From the NCBI GenBank assembly GCA_013397115.1, contig VWZW01004674.1, forward strand, positions 963,985-1,027,984: a stretch of DNA of 64,000 nucleotides, read 5' to 3'. This document shows positions 13,723-26,135 of this stretch, in pieces. This DNA is from Edolisoma coerulescens (Eukaryota > Chordata > Aves > Passeriformes > Campephagidae). Below the pieces are notes generated by a model, which made no database searches, was not told the DNA's origin, and saw nothing but the letters and a program-made list of their open reading frames with translations. The translations under genes and the position numbers were made by a program. Every line of letters starts with the position of its first letter. Within the stretch, counting starts at the first letter, position 1.

Positions 13723-16249
13723 ACCTGCTATATTAAGGAGGAAAACAAACAAAAATGTTTAGAAAATATTGGGCTCCAGTGAAGTTCCAGGTAAGCTTAA
13801 CAACCTTGTTTAATCCTGGTTTCAACGAGGGCTTTAAGACACAGAGGCAACTAATACAGAAGTGCAATGGAAGCTTTTGTTCCAAGAGCAGCACAGTCAA
13901 GCACAAAACTTCATGCAGGATAACCTACTCTGCTGATAACACTGTGTTCATCCGTATTTTCCCCCAAAACTTGAGCACTGAAGCATTACCATACCACAAC
14001 ACTTGTGGGCAAGATAGTTCTACAAACTCCAACAAATTGTCCACCCAGTTTCTCTTCTTGCCAGGGAACCATTCTCAGATGCAGTTGTAATTCATCTTGG
14101 CTGTGTGGTCTACATGAGCCATGCTGGAATGGGTAGATGCCAGCTCAGCTAGGTTTAAAAATGCAGCAGTAAAACGCATTTTCAGATTGCTTGTTTAAAA
14201 GTCTTGCATGCATGAGTCTGCAGCTGAACCCTGTGGTCAGACTGTAGCAATACACCATACAGTTAGTAGCTCAAAAACTTTCTGGAAGAAAACTGTTCAA
14301 CAGCAGTGTTCTCCTACTTCATTCCCTCCACAGACGCCAGTCAGAGAAATGTATTTGATTTGTTCAAACAATGCAAGAAAGCCTTTAAGTACCTGCAGAA
14401 GAGAGCAGCTAGTATTGGCTTACAGACTAATTTCCCCCTTTTTTCCTGAACAGGGCTATGGTTGTGTCCAGTCAATCAGTTCCTATTCTTCTGCAAGCCC
14501 ACTACTGTTACACCTATGGCAGGAACGCCTCGTAGCATGAAGGAAAGCAAGCGAGTTTCTGGTTCTGTGGTTACTGCACACAACAGCAAGACATCATTCC
14601 TGTTTCAGGCCTGATATGACTACCAGGAGGGTCTCACTGATGCTCACAACTTCATTACTAATTTGCTGACCATATCTGTATTAGGATACCAGTTATCACA
14701 AAGGTCCATGAAAAGTAAAATTCCGACTTTCCTTAGTAGCCCTCCGTGCTAAGAAAGTACACTGATATTTATTAATCATCATCCTTCCATTCACATGCCA
14801 AATGCAGTTAAAAATAGTTTAAACAGAAAACATCATAAAGCAATTTGCATCTGCTTGGTTGCAGAACATAAAATATAACTAAGAATGCATTTATGAGAGG
14901 TTCTCAGCTGGTCATCGGAAATGTTGTTTTTATGCTGTCTGTTTCATATCTCGTGAAATTAGAAAATGCAGTTCAAGGACATGCCATGCAGAAAAGGAAT
15001 TTGTATGGCCAGAGCAGCAGTTGGTACTTTATGGTTTGTTTCTTTTAAAAAGGTAGAAACAAAGGAGTTTAAACACCACTGCAACCCAGGAGGATCAACC
15101 CCCTTTTTAGCTCAAACACATAAAACAAAGAAAAAGGTGCTTTCTGTTACACAAGCTGACAGATTTGCTGACAACAGCATTTGAAAACTACTCACTCCTT
15201 CCAATACAGAACAGGTGCCCACACTGTAAAATACTTGTGCGTGTGCTGTGAGATACTGGGAACTATACAGAGTCGGAGTCACTCCTGGCTGTGCATACGA
15301 GGTAAGCCAACATCTGGGGTGTGTGTGTATAAAATTGGCAAATACATTTTGATTACTTATGTATCATTTCTGTAATCAAGAGAACTGACAAAATGCGTTG
15401 GAATAACAAAAACTAGTTTAGGATGCATACTTTACTGACCAGCACTTCAAACTTGCCCCCAAAATGTTTTAATATGAGCAAATTGAGCACGTTTGGCAAA
15501 TTGTTAATGCAAAGGCTGTTCAGTGAAGTCAAGCTGCTCAGATACAATCTCCACTGCTCACAACCTTTTTAATCACAAAACTCCCAGTACAACTATTTTG
15601 TTCCTTTAATTCCCTTAAGGCAGACAGATTTAAAAGCAGAAATTCATGTCCTATTTCCATACTAAATCTGAGCTTGTTGAAATACTGTATTTAAAACAAT
15701 GCATTGCCTTTACTGTCCATGTCCAACAATATCCACATGAAATACAGCTTTGATGACCATAAGAAAGCTCAGCATCCTGTAAAATAGCTCATGTTCTGGT
15801 AGTTGCCCTTCCCACAAACTTTAACAGCAAGACTGAAGAGTTCTGTGACAGCTATCACCAAAAAGTTAATACTGAGCCTGATCTGTGACTTCCAGGCTGG
15901 TTCCTATCTCCCAACTCCAATGAGGCTAATGGAAAGCAACGACAAAAGAGCATTAGTGAGTCTGCTGTGTTTTGAAAAGTAATTTTCAATCTTTCTGAAA
16001 TGCTGGAGATCTCTTTGTGTTTGTTTATTTATTAAGATTTTCATTCAGCAGGGCACTTACCAAATAACCCCCCCATTCATCCAAGTTTATTTTTGAAATC
16101 AAAACTTAAGCATCTCATTATTGAGTTTTCTCCTCATACACAGTATACACAGGACTCCACATAATTCAAAACAAATATATATATTCCCATCTCAAGACTG
16201 GGCAATTCCTCCCTTCTCTCATTTCAAAGCAAGGAGAGATCTCCTCTCC

Positions 16250-16980
16250 TACTTTCATGTTACTTGGTGAAGTAACTGACACTCAGCTGTCTCTCTGCAC
16301 TCCATGGGGCACTTGCTAAAGAAATAAAAAAGGCCCTGCTGACTCATGCTCAATTTGCCATTGGCCAGGACCCCCAGGTCCCTTTCTGCAGCCCTGCTCT
16401 CCAGCATCTCGTTCCCCAGGCTGTACACACAGCCAGGATTGCCCTGTCCCAGGTGCAGAATCCAGCACTTGCCCTTGTTAAACTTCACGCAGTCGGTGAT
16501 TGCCCAGTCCTCCGCTCTGTCGAAGGCTCTCTGCAGGGCCCCTCTGCTCTGGAGGGAGTCAGCAGCTCCTCCCAGTTTAGTGGCATTGGCAAACTTACTT
16601 AGTATCACTTCAAGTCCTGCATGGAGGTGGTTAATGAAGATGTTGAAGAGAGCTGGGCTGCGGATGGAGCCCTGCAGAACCCCGCTAGTGACTGGATGCC
16701 AGCCTGATGTCACCCCAGTCACTGTAACCCTTTGTGCCCGACCCGTGAGCCAGTTGCTCACCCAGCACTCAGCACGGTCATCCAGCTGTGTGCTGGACAT
16801 TTGATCTGGGAGGTACTGTGAGAGACAGGATCTAAAGCTTTGCTTTTGAAGTCCAAAAAGATCACATCTACTGGCTTTCCTAGATCAGCTAGGTGGGTAC
16901 CCTGTCGGAGAAGGAAATCGGTTTGACAAGCAAGACTTTTCCCTCATGAAGCTCTGCTGGCTGTGACCAGTGACAAACAC
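16250..16980 (-). mobile_element. CR1 LINE fragment with reverse-transcriptase C-terminal coding remnant
   Basis: A minus-strand reading frame of 181 codons (16800-16255) reads like the CR1 ORF2 reverse-transcriptase palm and C-terminal part. It has WVSNWLTGRAQRV, then WHPVTSGVLQGS, then ALFNIFINHLHAGLE, then LSKFANATKL, then RFNKxKC-like KFNKGKCWILHLGQ, then AAERDLGVLANGKLSMSQQ. In active CR1 the motif at 16593-16573 is FADDTKL; here it is FANATKL, so the catalytic aspartate pair is lost. Upstream (16801-16980) the similarity continues in another frame (DFKSKALDPVSHS), so there is at least one frameshift near 16795. The 3' UTR is truncated at about 16250. This is a dead 5'- and 3'-truncated copy. 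Confidence 0.92.
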
Positions 16981-19900
16981 GGTACTCTTTTTTCCCCCCT
17001 ATTAGCACCAAACATTTGGCCCAGTGAAACCATCCACACTTTCTAAAAGAGAAAATACATTTTAACTTTCTCTAAGTGCAAAATAATTTTACTGTGTACA
17101 CTGCCAGTGATGATAAGTGGTACATCTGTACTGCAGCCACGACATTCTTCATTTATATTTTCCTAATCCAACAAGAAATTCACTAGCAAAGAAAACTTAA
17201 TCCAATAGTTAAAATTAGCATACGAACATGACCATCTAAAGGGGTAGTCTGCTGCTGTTACACCCTCATGCCACTTGTGGATGCATGTAGAGAAAGAATA
17301 GTCCCAATTTTAGAGTAAAAGTCTGCTTTATTTGTGCCAGCTCCCTGTTCCCTTGGCAATTTCCTTTATTTTCAGGACCTCAGTTGGCCTCATATGAAAA
17401 CTGGGTTTCATTTTACTGCACATAGTATCAGGACATTCTGTAATTTTCTCCTCTTTTGATAACACAAGTTAATTTTAGCTGCTCAGGTTTTTAAGTGGTC
17501 TGCAAACAAGTAGATATAAGACAATTTAAAATAAAATCTTGGGAAATCCTGCTTCTTTTGAACTATAAACAGCCATTCAAGTATTAAAAAACCAAACAAA
17601 AAGCTAAAGTTTATTCTTCACAACTTAAAGCTCTTGCAAAATGATAGATTTAGATGCAGAGTTAACATTTTATAACTTAAGATATTTATTTCCTACAATG
17701 AACCTCAGACTTCTTTTTCCTGATGGAAATAAAATCTCAATGGAAAAAGCAAACAATTCAGAAAACCTTTAAGAAAGGTTTACTTTTAGACAAGAGAAGC
17801 TGAGGACATGCATTTTGAGTTTTCTTCTCTATAAATACTGAATTAACCCAGTTATTTGTTTCATCTCTGTAATAAACATTGAGACTTGCAGTACTCTACG
17901 TTTCTCCTTTCTCTCACAAAGAAACTTTGAAAGACTTGGAAATAATACAGTTTAGACATTTCACCCAATAGCATTAACATGAATTCCAAATGTAACAAGA
18001 AGAGCTTCTTGATAACTACTATTTGCAATATATAACTCTCTCCCCTCAGGTTTGCAAATAATTTGCATAATTTTCCCATGAAGTGCTGATTCAAGCTGAG
18101 AAACGGAAGCTTTGGGATGGAATAAAAGGGCAGGAACAGGTAAACCCAACACCTCTTGACCTGATCACCAAGGCAATTCTTCTCAATACCAAGTCCCACT
18201 AATAGCACCTAATTATCAACTCTCTCAGTAGCTCACAGGTGCAGTACAAGGACATGGATCTGGCAGCGCACCTGGGAAAATTATATACTCCCATCAACAG
18301 GCTTGTTTAAATAGAGGAGGGCAACTACACAAGCATATAATACCAGTGTTTAAGGGGAGGATGTCCCGAGCAGTGGCACTGATGGCTGTCAATGAGAGAT
18401 GATCTGCTTTGCTTCCAGCGTGACAAACTGGCATCTCCTACAGCACAGCTCTTCAGAATCACCAACACCCCTGAAGGGCAAACCCCATCACACACACTAC
18501 CTGCTCCCCCCTAGGGACCACGGTAGAAGGAAGAATAATCTTTACTTAAAACACTTTCGAAAACAAAAACTAATATTACAGGGGATACGAGAAAACATAT
18601 GAGAATTTGGCAGTAGATATGGTGGGGGAGGGATTGATTCCGCCACATCTTTCTGGTCTTCAGACACCAATTGTTCTCTGAAACCCCCTTAACCCCTAAC
18701 AGAGGAGAATTGCAACATGCCCCTTCAAATCTGGCTCAGCAGCAGCAGCACTGTATATTGTGCATGTTGATTTGGGGACACAGATGGGCTTCTCATTTTA
18801 TTTACACTCAAAGGTGTTGAATTTACAGTCAAATTTCCAATGCTAGGATCACAAAAATTTATTTTAATCATCCATAATTAGCTTACTTCTGAAGATTTCT
18901 GTTGCTTTGGTTGCATCTCAATTTTTGTAGTGTATGACAATTGCATCTGTAATAGGCTCAAACAAACAATACTCTTTCCTCCCATCCAGGCAACTACCCA
19001 CTTCCATTTTAGCACCAGGAGGTTTCCAGGAGAGGACAGTAGAAAGAAACTTATCTGAATTTTTCCAGAGACTGTTATGGCTCTTTTTTTTGGTTTGCTT
19101 TTGCTTGGGAGGTTAGGGGGGATATGTCAGGGAGTTTTCTATGAAGTTGCGCAGAAAAATGTAGCCATTGATATAACAGAGGCATAGCTGCAATCAGGTA
19201 ATACAAATATAAATGCAGATTGCAGCATGACTGTAACATTTCTACAGAAAATATAAGATAAATAGAGATATGAAAATAGCATTATTTTCTATTTTCTTAA
19301 AAGGGGAAACAAAATGGGAGGAGGCCTACTCTACCTCCATCAGGACTCTTCCATGAAATAAGCACACACAATACAGTCAGGATTTGGAGTCGAACCTCTG
19401 GCACAGGAACTCACAAAGGAAGATGGCAGCTCTGCACCATCTCTGCTCAGCCCATGCTTCCCTAGGCACTGGCCTGGAGAAAGAGAGCCCAGCTAAGCAG
19501 AGACTCGTGGCTCTCTTCCACCTACTGAGAAGTTCCAAATGGTCCATCTGAGTGGGAGCTCACAGACCAGATCCAGCTTCAGGATGACTCCCCTGCTCAC
19601 TGCTTTTTCTGCTGTGGCCTTGATCTGCAGCAGAGGTAGGAAGGAAGGAGAAATGACAAGCCAATGACTGCTTTGTAGCTTTTAGCTATTTAACCACAAA
19701 GAAGGGATTGTCACTTCATCAATCAAGAAGCTGACAAACCTATCCCCAAACTGGCCTTCAATCCACAGCACTGAAAACCTGAGCCTTCCTACCGAGGATG
19801 CAAACTCTTACATCCACTGTTATCACACCAATGAAAATGTTCTCTGTCAGCAGTAAAAGGAAGGATGGGAGAGACACATGGAATTAATGCCCTGAACAGG

Positions 19901-21385
19901 AAGAGTGAAAAGATGACAATTACCTGGATGAGCAAAATAACGAGATAAACAACACTCATAACTAAGGAATTTCCTGCCTGCTTCCCTGTTCCCAAAGGAA
20001 CCCAAAGTGGAACCACAGGATGGAAGGTAAAAAGCCCTGTAAGCTCTGTTCCTCTGGCCACTCCAGACAGATTACATCCTATATAATTGTGGATGGTTTG
20101 GTCTTGTTGTTTTGTTTTAAAGCAATCTATTCTCTTACACACTTGTATCAGAGTATCTTTGCTATGAAACATTGTTTGCATTAAGGCTGTTGATAGTAAA
20201 GGTCACCAAAAGAAGCTGGAACTCAGAAAAAGACAAACCCACTAAGGGTAACAAACAGCTCCGGAACTGCTTAAAGCTGGAAGAGCACATGGGCAAAATA
20301 CCACTGTACACCTGTCCTGTTTTTATTACAGTCACACATACTTGCTTATGGACACTAAAATGCATTTTTGGAGGTTACAGCTCTGGCCTGACCTAGTACA
20401 GCTGTGTATGCATGTTTCTAAAGTAACAAGAAACAAAGCTCGATTGCACAAGCAAAGCACTTTTAAGTATAGAGATGCTCAGTAATTAGGACTTCCATAC
20501 CTGTTTGCTCAGACAGCATTTTGAAATAGCCAAGAATATTTCAGAGAAAAATAAGGTATGCCTATTAACTAAAGATCTACTTTTTAAGTAACTGATTGAT
20601 TACTGTACATAGATTCAGCTGTTAAAGAAGTAAGAGAACCACCGTGTTAAAACAATAGGAATGTGTAGCAGCACCATTTGTAATTGTAGTCTCCACAGCT
20701 TGAGGCATATCTTCACATTTACCATTTAAGTTAACACAACTTTCATTAATTCAATATAGGAAGTGACCATTTCTGCACTGTAATTAGCTAGAACATCAGG
20801 CTTCAACTGCTCAGTCTAAGGCTACTTTCTTTCAGCAGCTACATATCTTTCTAATGTATTTAACTCAGTCAGAGACATTTAAATTTCACCTTAAGAACAT
20901 GTCCTCCCATTGCCTACATACCACTCTGTCCTACACTCTTCAGAACTATTGCTCATCTACTCCTTTCCTACAGTATTTTGGATAATATTGCCCTGACAAA
21001 TCTGGAGAGGACAAAAAAAAAAAAGCAACTCCAAAAACTTGAGGTACAGCATTTTTGCAGACTTTCTTGAGAGGCATGAAGCAATGAAATTATTAGAAGC
21101 TAAAACAGAAGTATGTCCACTCACACATCTGTAAGGCATTATTAGAAGTGCAAATTTGTACACAGGAGTTCAAGATTGAGAGCTTTCACCATAAATTTTA
21201 AATCTTTAGTTCTTTCTTGCCTTTTTTGCTTGCTTACAGACAAATGGCACTCTTCAAGTTTTTCTTATTTGCATCTCTAAGATGTTTACCCTTGAAACAC
21301 ATTCCAACACTTGGGCGAGTATTGTTCTACTTATAATTTAAAATAACAACCAAAAAGAATTCCTAAAGGTGGACAGTTCATTTAC

Positions 21386-21642
21386 CTCAGCAGCTTCCTC
21401 TTCTTGGCAGACTCGGCAGGGGCTCGGGGGGCCTTTCCCGCCTGCTTGCCCGGGGTGCGGAGCAGGGCCCGTGCTGACCGCAGCCACTCGCTGGCCGGTC
21501 GTGCTGCAGCATCCACCGCATCCCCTCCTGCCCTCGCCTCTAATCCCTTACTGGATCCTGGAGCAGTGGTCGCCAGGCTCGTCTCTCCTTCTCCCACGCT
21601 GTCATTATCGGATGAATATTCAGATATTTCTGTCGAAATTGC
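21386..21642 (-). CDS. SPIDR: SPIDR exon B (acidic start, Ala/Gly-rich middle, basic end)
   Basis: This 257 bp internal exon has acceptor tttatttgtttag|GC and donor CTGAG|gtaaatg. It enters in phase 0 and leaves in phase 2, splitting an Arg codon AG|G. The 85 whole codons start AISTEISEYSSDNDSVGEGE, which matches human PSSIEILEYSSDSEKED as remembered. They end LLRTPGKQAGKAPRAPAES followed by AKKRKLL, matching human ILHTPQKPTAKFPRTPENS followed by AKKKLL. The 86 residues including the split Arg compare with about 84 in human. The middle, around SSKGLEARAGGDAVDAAARP, has no visible similarity to human and is Ala/Gly-rich. The exon is strikingly GC-rich (about two thirds) against AT-rich introns, and contains many CpGs. 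It codes for low-complexity, probably disordered protein. KKRK near the end fits a monopartite nuclear localisation signal. Confidence 0.92.
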
Positions 21643-24600
21643 CTAAACAAATAAAGACATAAAGCTGTTTGAACAGAATGCTAATGAAATAGTAAAGCTT
21701 TATGTAAGGCAGATTTATGTTCCCCCGTAATTCATAAATGGAATGCCAATTTATTAACATAACCTGGACAACCTCACTGTAAATGGACATCAATCTTTTG
21801 TCAGTCAACACCGACTCCTGAATACAAGGATCATCTCTTGAGAGACAACTGACATGAGCAACATTTAGGTTTTTTAAATATGTAGGTCTGGAGAATTAAG
21901 CTAATGCTTTTAGCTAAAGCAAGTTTTGAGGAAAGCAGAGAGAAGCCAATGAGTGGCAGGGATCATGGCTGGCAGCTGAAAGAAAGAGAGTTTTTATATT
22001 GGGATTCAAGCAAACAGGAAGGTCAGCTTCCATAGTCTGAATGGAGGGAAGAAACACATGCCTCTGTTGAGAGCTTGTAGCTGGCAACAAGTATGTAACC
22101 CTTTGTTAAAACATGATTTTGACCACTAAAGCAGGCCTTCATCTATGTCCATCAGGCCTACAGCCTCCCAGGATGGTTTCACAAGTTGAGCATAAGCTGC
22201 TGGGCTGTCTCCAGGTAGCTCCAAGGAGGATGGATCAGTCAGGGCTGGGAGCCAGCAGGGCTGGAGTTCGGCTTCACAGAACCTCGCTGGAGCTCTTCCC
22301 CCAGAAACTCACAGGACACACTGAACTCATCCCACTGAGGGAGGGATGAGGAGGCTGAAAAAACAACTCTGCAGAGACATAAGTCTAAGAAGAGGGCTGG
22401 GAGGGAAAATTCACCTGCTTTGGCTGGACTTATTTTACTCTCCTCTAGGGCTCCTGTGGAAGCAGGTTAAGGCTGCTGGGTTGGCTCCCTAAGGTGACCT
22501 TGGCCCAGCTGTTACATGCATTATGTTCTCTTGACCCAGTGTTTCTTAAAGTACTGAGTATTAAGCAAAAATACTTGGAAAGTGGCATTTTACCAGTTCT
22601 AGTACAGAACAAAATGATCTACACCACTGAAATAGGCAGAGGACTAAGAAACATGAACTGGGCTCAGTCTTCAGGAGCTAGTTGAAAAAAAACCCAAAAC
22701 AACCAAACCAACACCGTCTGCAAGTTCTGGTGGGGTGAGCAGTGACAGTTCTGTCACTGGGACCACCAGCACTAGTCCAGCTCAAGTAAGCTGGCATAAA
22801 ACTGTAGATGAGGCAAGTTAAGTAATTCAGACTGATCCTTGAAAGAACCAAAACACAAAACATTAACTTTGCATTATCAACGGGAAACTGGAAAACCCCA
22901 AAGACTGACGTTAATCCAGATCATGCTGCCTCAGTCACAGAATAGCCTGAAAAAAATTAGCCTGTTCCTCTGGTCAAATGCAGTAAGTAGTGCTCCACAA
23001 CAGGTTGTCTGACAACTGACTCAGATAAAGACTTGAAAGACAAAAGAGGAAAGGGAGGAAAATCACAGCATTCGCTAAAGCTGTTCTATGTTATTAATTA
23101 GTGTAATCATCTCAAAACAGCGTTTCTCGACTGTGCACAAAAGTAAGTTCAGCTCTTGCCAGTTCTCTAATACATTTTTCACGTAAATGCCGAGACACTG
23201 TGCTCATGTTCCGAGAGCTTACCTAAGTATTCTGGAAATTGGAAGGACCTTTTAAAGCTATCCAGAGAAGTAGAATAGCTAAAAGAATGTAATTAATATC
23301 AGTCTGCTTTAAACACAACACAGTCAACATCTGTCCCTTGGCAACAGTATTTCTCTGAAAACAAACTCCTTCCATATTGGAAATGAGCCAGAAACAAAAG
23401 ATTTCAAAGACTCTGAAAGCAGTAAGCAAGCACTTCATTCTTAAAACACCACTCCGATGCACTCTCTTGCTTTAGGAATGCTTTAATTTTGGTCAAATAG
23501 CTATGATATCCACTGCACCTAAAAAAAGGATGCAAACCTGAAGCTCTCTGAGCAAGTGAAATGCAAATGAGAAAAGCCCTTGGGAAGTGCTTCAAGTTAA
23601 GAACGTTTTAATCCCACTGACTGCTGTAAGAGTTAAGAAGCTTTCCTAACTAAAGATTGTCTAATAAATCATTTCTGCTAATAATTATTCCTGTATACTT
23701 GTTTAGACTGAACTTCCCCAAGGAAAACGTACTTTGGGGTTTTTGTTTTGTTTGCTTGTTAGTGGTTTTTTGTTGTTGCTGGTTTTTTAATTGGTCAGTT
23801 GGAAATTTTTCTTAAAAGAGGAAACTCTAAAAATGGAGAAGAAAAACAAAGAACAAAAACTTAGCCTTCCAGTTCTGTACATTACTTAACTGTAGCCATC
23901 ATCAGAATTCTAGTCTAAAGAGAAAAATATTTTCAAAACACACAACAAACATGATTTTTCAAGTATCCACTAAATGAGCTGGCAAGTCTACCAACAATAT
24001 GGTAGGGAAAAGCAAGGGAAAAAAAATAACTTTTTTGATTCACTTTAAAACAGTAATTGATAAATAGTTAAAACTTTGTTTATTTTTTATCAATATCTTA
24101 AACATCATGAAGAAGGATTTTCAAGAGTTTTGTTGTTATTTTGTTAGGGTTTTTTAAAAAATAGTATCCCCAGTAATTTTCATTAGAGTTTCAGAAGAGC
24201 ACCACTGCTAGGCACGAAGAATTGTCAAATGAAAAGGAGTTGATTTTTCTACATGGCTTATTATCTTGAAATATAGTAATTTTGGTGGCTGAAAGTACAC
24301 CTCCCACTACACACAGGCTCAGTTTCCCCACCTCAATTTCTTCCTCTGACCCCTGATCCCAATGTAATCATCCCCAGTCCTGGGGATTTTCATTAGTGTC
24401 TCCCATATATCCCAATCCCTCCGAATACTTTGTAGTAGACTGTTCACTAAGATATACCTATATTTCCAATGATGGCCTTTCCACAACACCCTCTTTTAGA
24501 TCATGCTAGCCACTTGTCCATATCCAGGAGCTGACTGAAAAAAACTTCAGGGGTTGACCTCAACCTCTATCACTAAAACAACAAACATATTTCACTCTGT

Positions 24601-26064
24601 TCAATTTAAAAATAAATCTGTTTTCTCTGTGACTGGTGTCAACTGAAAAGCTCCCCTTTTATGGCTCTTCCTTTAAGGAAAAATGACAAGTATAAATGCA
24701 CAGACTATTGCCATTTTTTCTCTCAAGATCTGACTACACAAAAGCAAAGAAGTCATTGACTACTGTATTGGGAGCATCCAGGACCCTATATTTTAAAGTT
24801 AAGCATTTTTTAAATGAAAATACATCAAAAAAGAAAGAGCTATCAAGATTAATTAATTTGTGATGTATTTTTGACAGCACTCACAGGTACTAGTCAATGT
24901 TGAGGACGGTACAAATGTAAAAATAGAAACCAAAATGAGAAACAGCAAATATCCTCCCAACTATGCAGCTAAGTTTGCCAAAGAATGTATGTTTACCTGT
25001 GTCAACTTGCATTCACTAAGAACAAAAAACTCCAAAAAACCAACCACAGAAATTGTAAAATCCTAGCCCAAATTGTTCAAAGACAATTGACTCTTGACCT
25101 CAGTGGAATGAAGATGGCACTCCATAAGCACACAGATTTTGCACACATGCAGCACAGAAGATACCATGCTGTCACTTCTATGACCAAGTGCTCCCTCCCT
25201 CATCCTCAAGAGACTTGCTTCAGCTACCTCTTGCTTCACCTTGAACACCTTGTGAGTTCTCTGGCAGTATCTTGGCAGTCTGCACAGTATTTCCTTCTAA
25301 AAGCTCTGAAAAAATTACCTTTTCACTTCAATAGTGATGGAAGCAAGCAATATCTGTATTTGATCAGTTTAATAAGCACTTGATATTTCTTGTCAATAAA
25401 ATAGCAGTAAGTTAATATGAGAAGGGTTACATTTCCTTTTGAAGTTTCCAGCTTCAGCATAGAAAGCAGAACCTTACGCATCTTTTTGTACAAAAAGAAA
25501 GCTAACACATCAACTCTATTAAAATAAATAATAAATCTGTATTTTTCAAAAAAGGCTCTCAGACAGTGATTGCTAATTAGAGGCAAGGTGATGAGCAGTT
25601 GTTCGGGTTTCTCATCCCCCTCGTCTCTCCTCCCAAGATACATCACTCAGTGATTTCTGCAGAAAAACATCAGTATCCACTCCTTACCTTTGTATTCATT
25701 AAACACTTTCATTTGTTCAGTTGTCATACATTCAGATAATATTGTAAATCTTTCCCAGAAGATATGAAGATGCTTTGCAGATAGTATTGCAGATAGGATC
25801 CTCAATAAATGTTCACAGATATTATGAGCATGTTTATCAGCCGAAACTAAGATACTTCAGCATGCTGCAGTACGTCTTAGAGACAAAAAATGGGTATCAA
25901 ATTCTATATAGACATTGATATATTTTTTTGCAGATGGAGGTCACTTAGTCTATCATTTCCTTCCCCAAATAAAATAAATTTCTTCCCTCCTATTACCCTA
26001 CTACAGCCTAGCTCAAACGGCAGAACTAACAGGGTTTCTCAGAGCACCCTTAGGGAACCAGGCT

Positions 26065-26135
26065 TTCTCAAGGTCACAGAGCCAAGTTATGTCAGAAACA
26101 GAAACAGTATTTCAGAGTTTCAGACTCTGATCACT
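26065..26135 (-). mobile_element. Possible MIR/CORE-SINE relic
   Basis: The plus strand reads ctcaaggtcacagagccaag, then ttatgtcagaaacagaaaca, then ttcagactctgatc. This resembles the inverted core of MIR-type SINEs (caaggtcacacagctagtaa, gtggcagagc.., ctgactcc). It is short and diverged, and only a profile search could settle it. Confidence 0.35.

Larger units (their letters stand above)
12274..21385 (-). other. SPIDR: SPIDR intron between exons B and C (9.1 kb)
   Basis: This intron runs from the exon B donor gtaaatg to the exon C acceptor tctctgcag. It holds one large minus-strand CR1 fragment (about 16250-16980), a 22 bp tandem duplication (13679-13722) and a short TA/TG-rich tract (12348-12376). 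The remainder is AT-rich unique sequence in which I recognise no exon, promoter or RNA gene. The intron is phase 2. Confidence 0.85.

Noticed and set aside
16346..16804. 152-codon plus-strand frame
   Set aside because: Antisense shadow of the CR1 reverse-transcriptase remnant.
23228..23265. Possible further CR1 3' end (ggaaattggaaggacctttt)
   Set aside because: Only about 35 bp resemble the CR1 tail and the match is lost at once, so it is too short to call.
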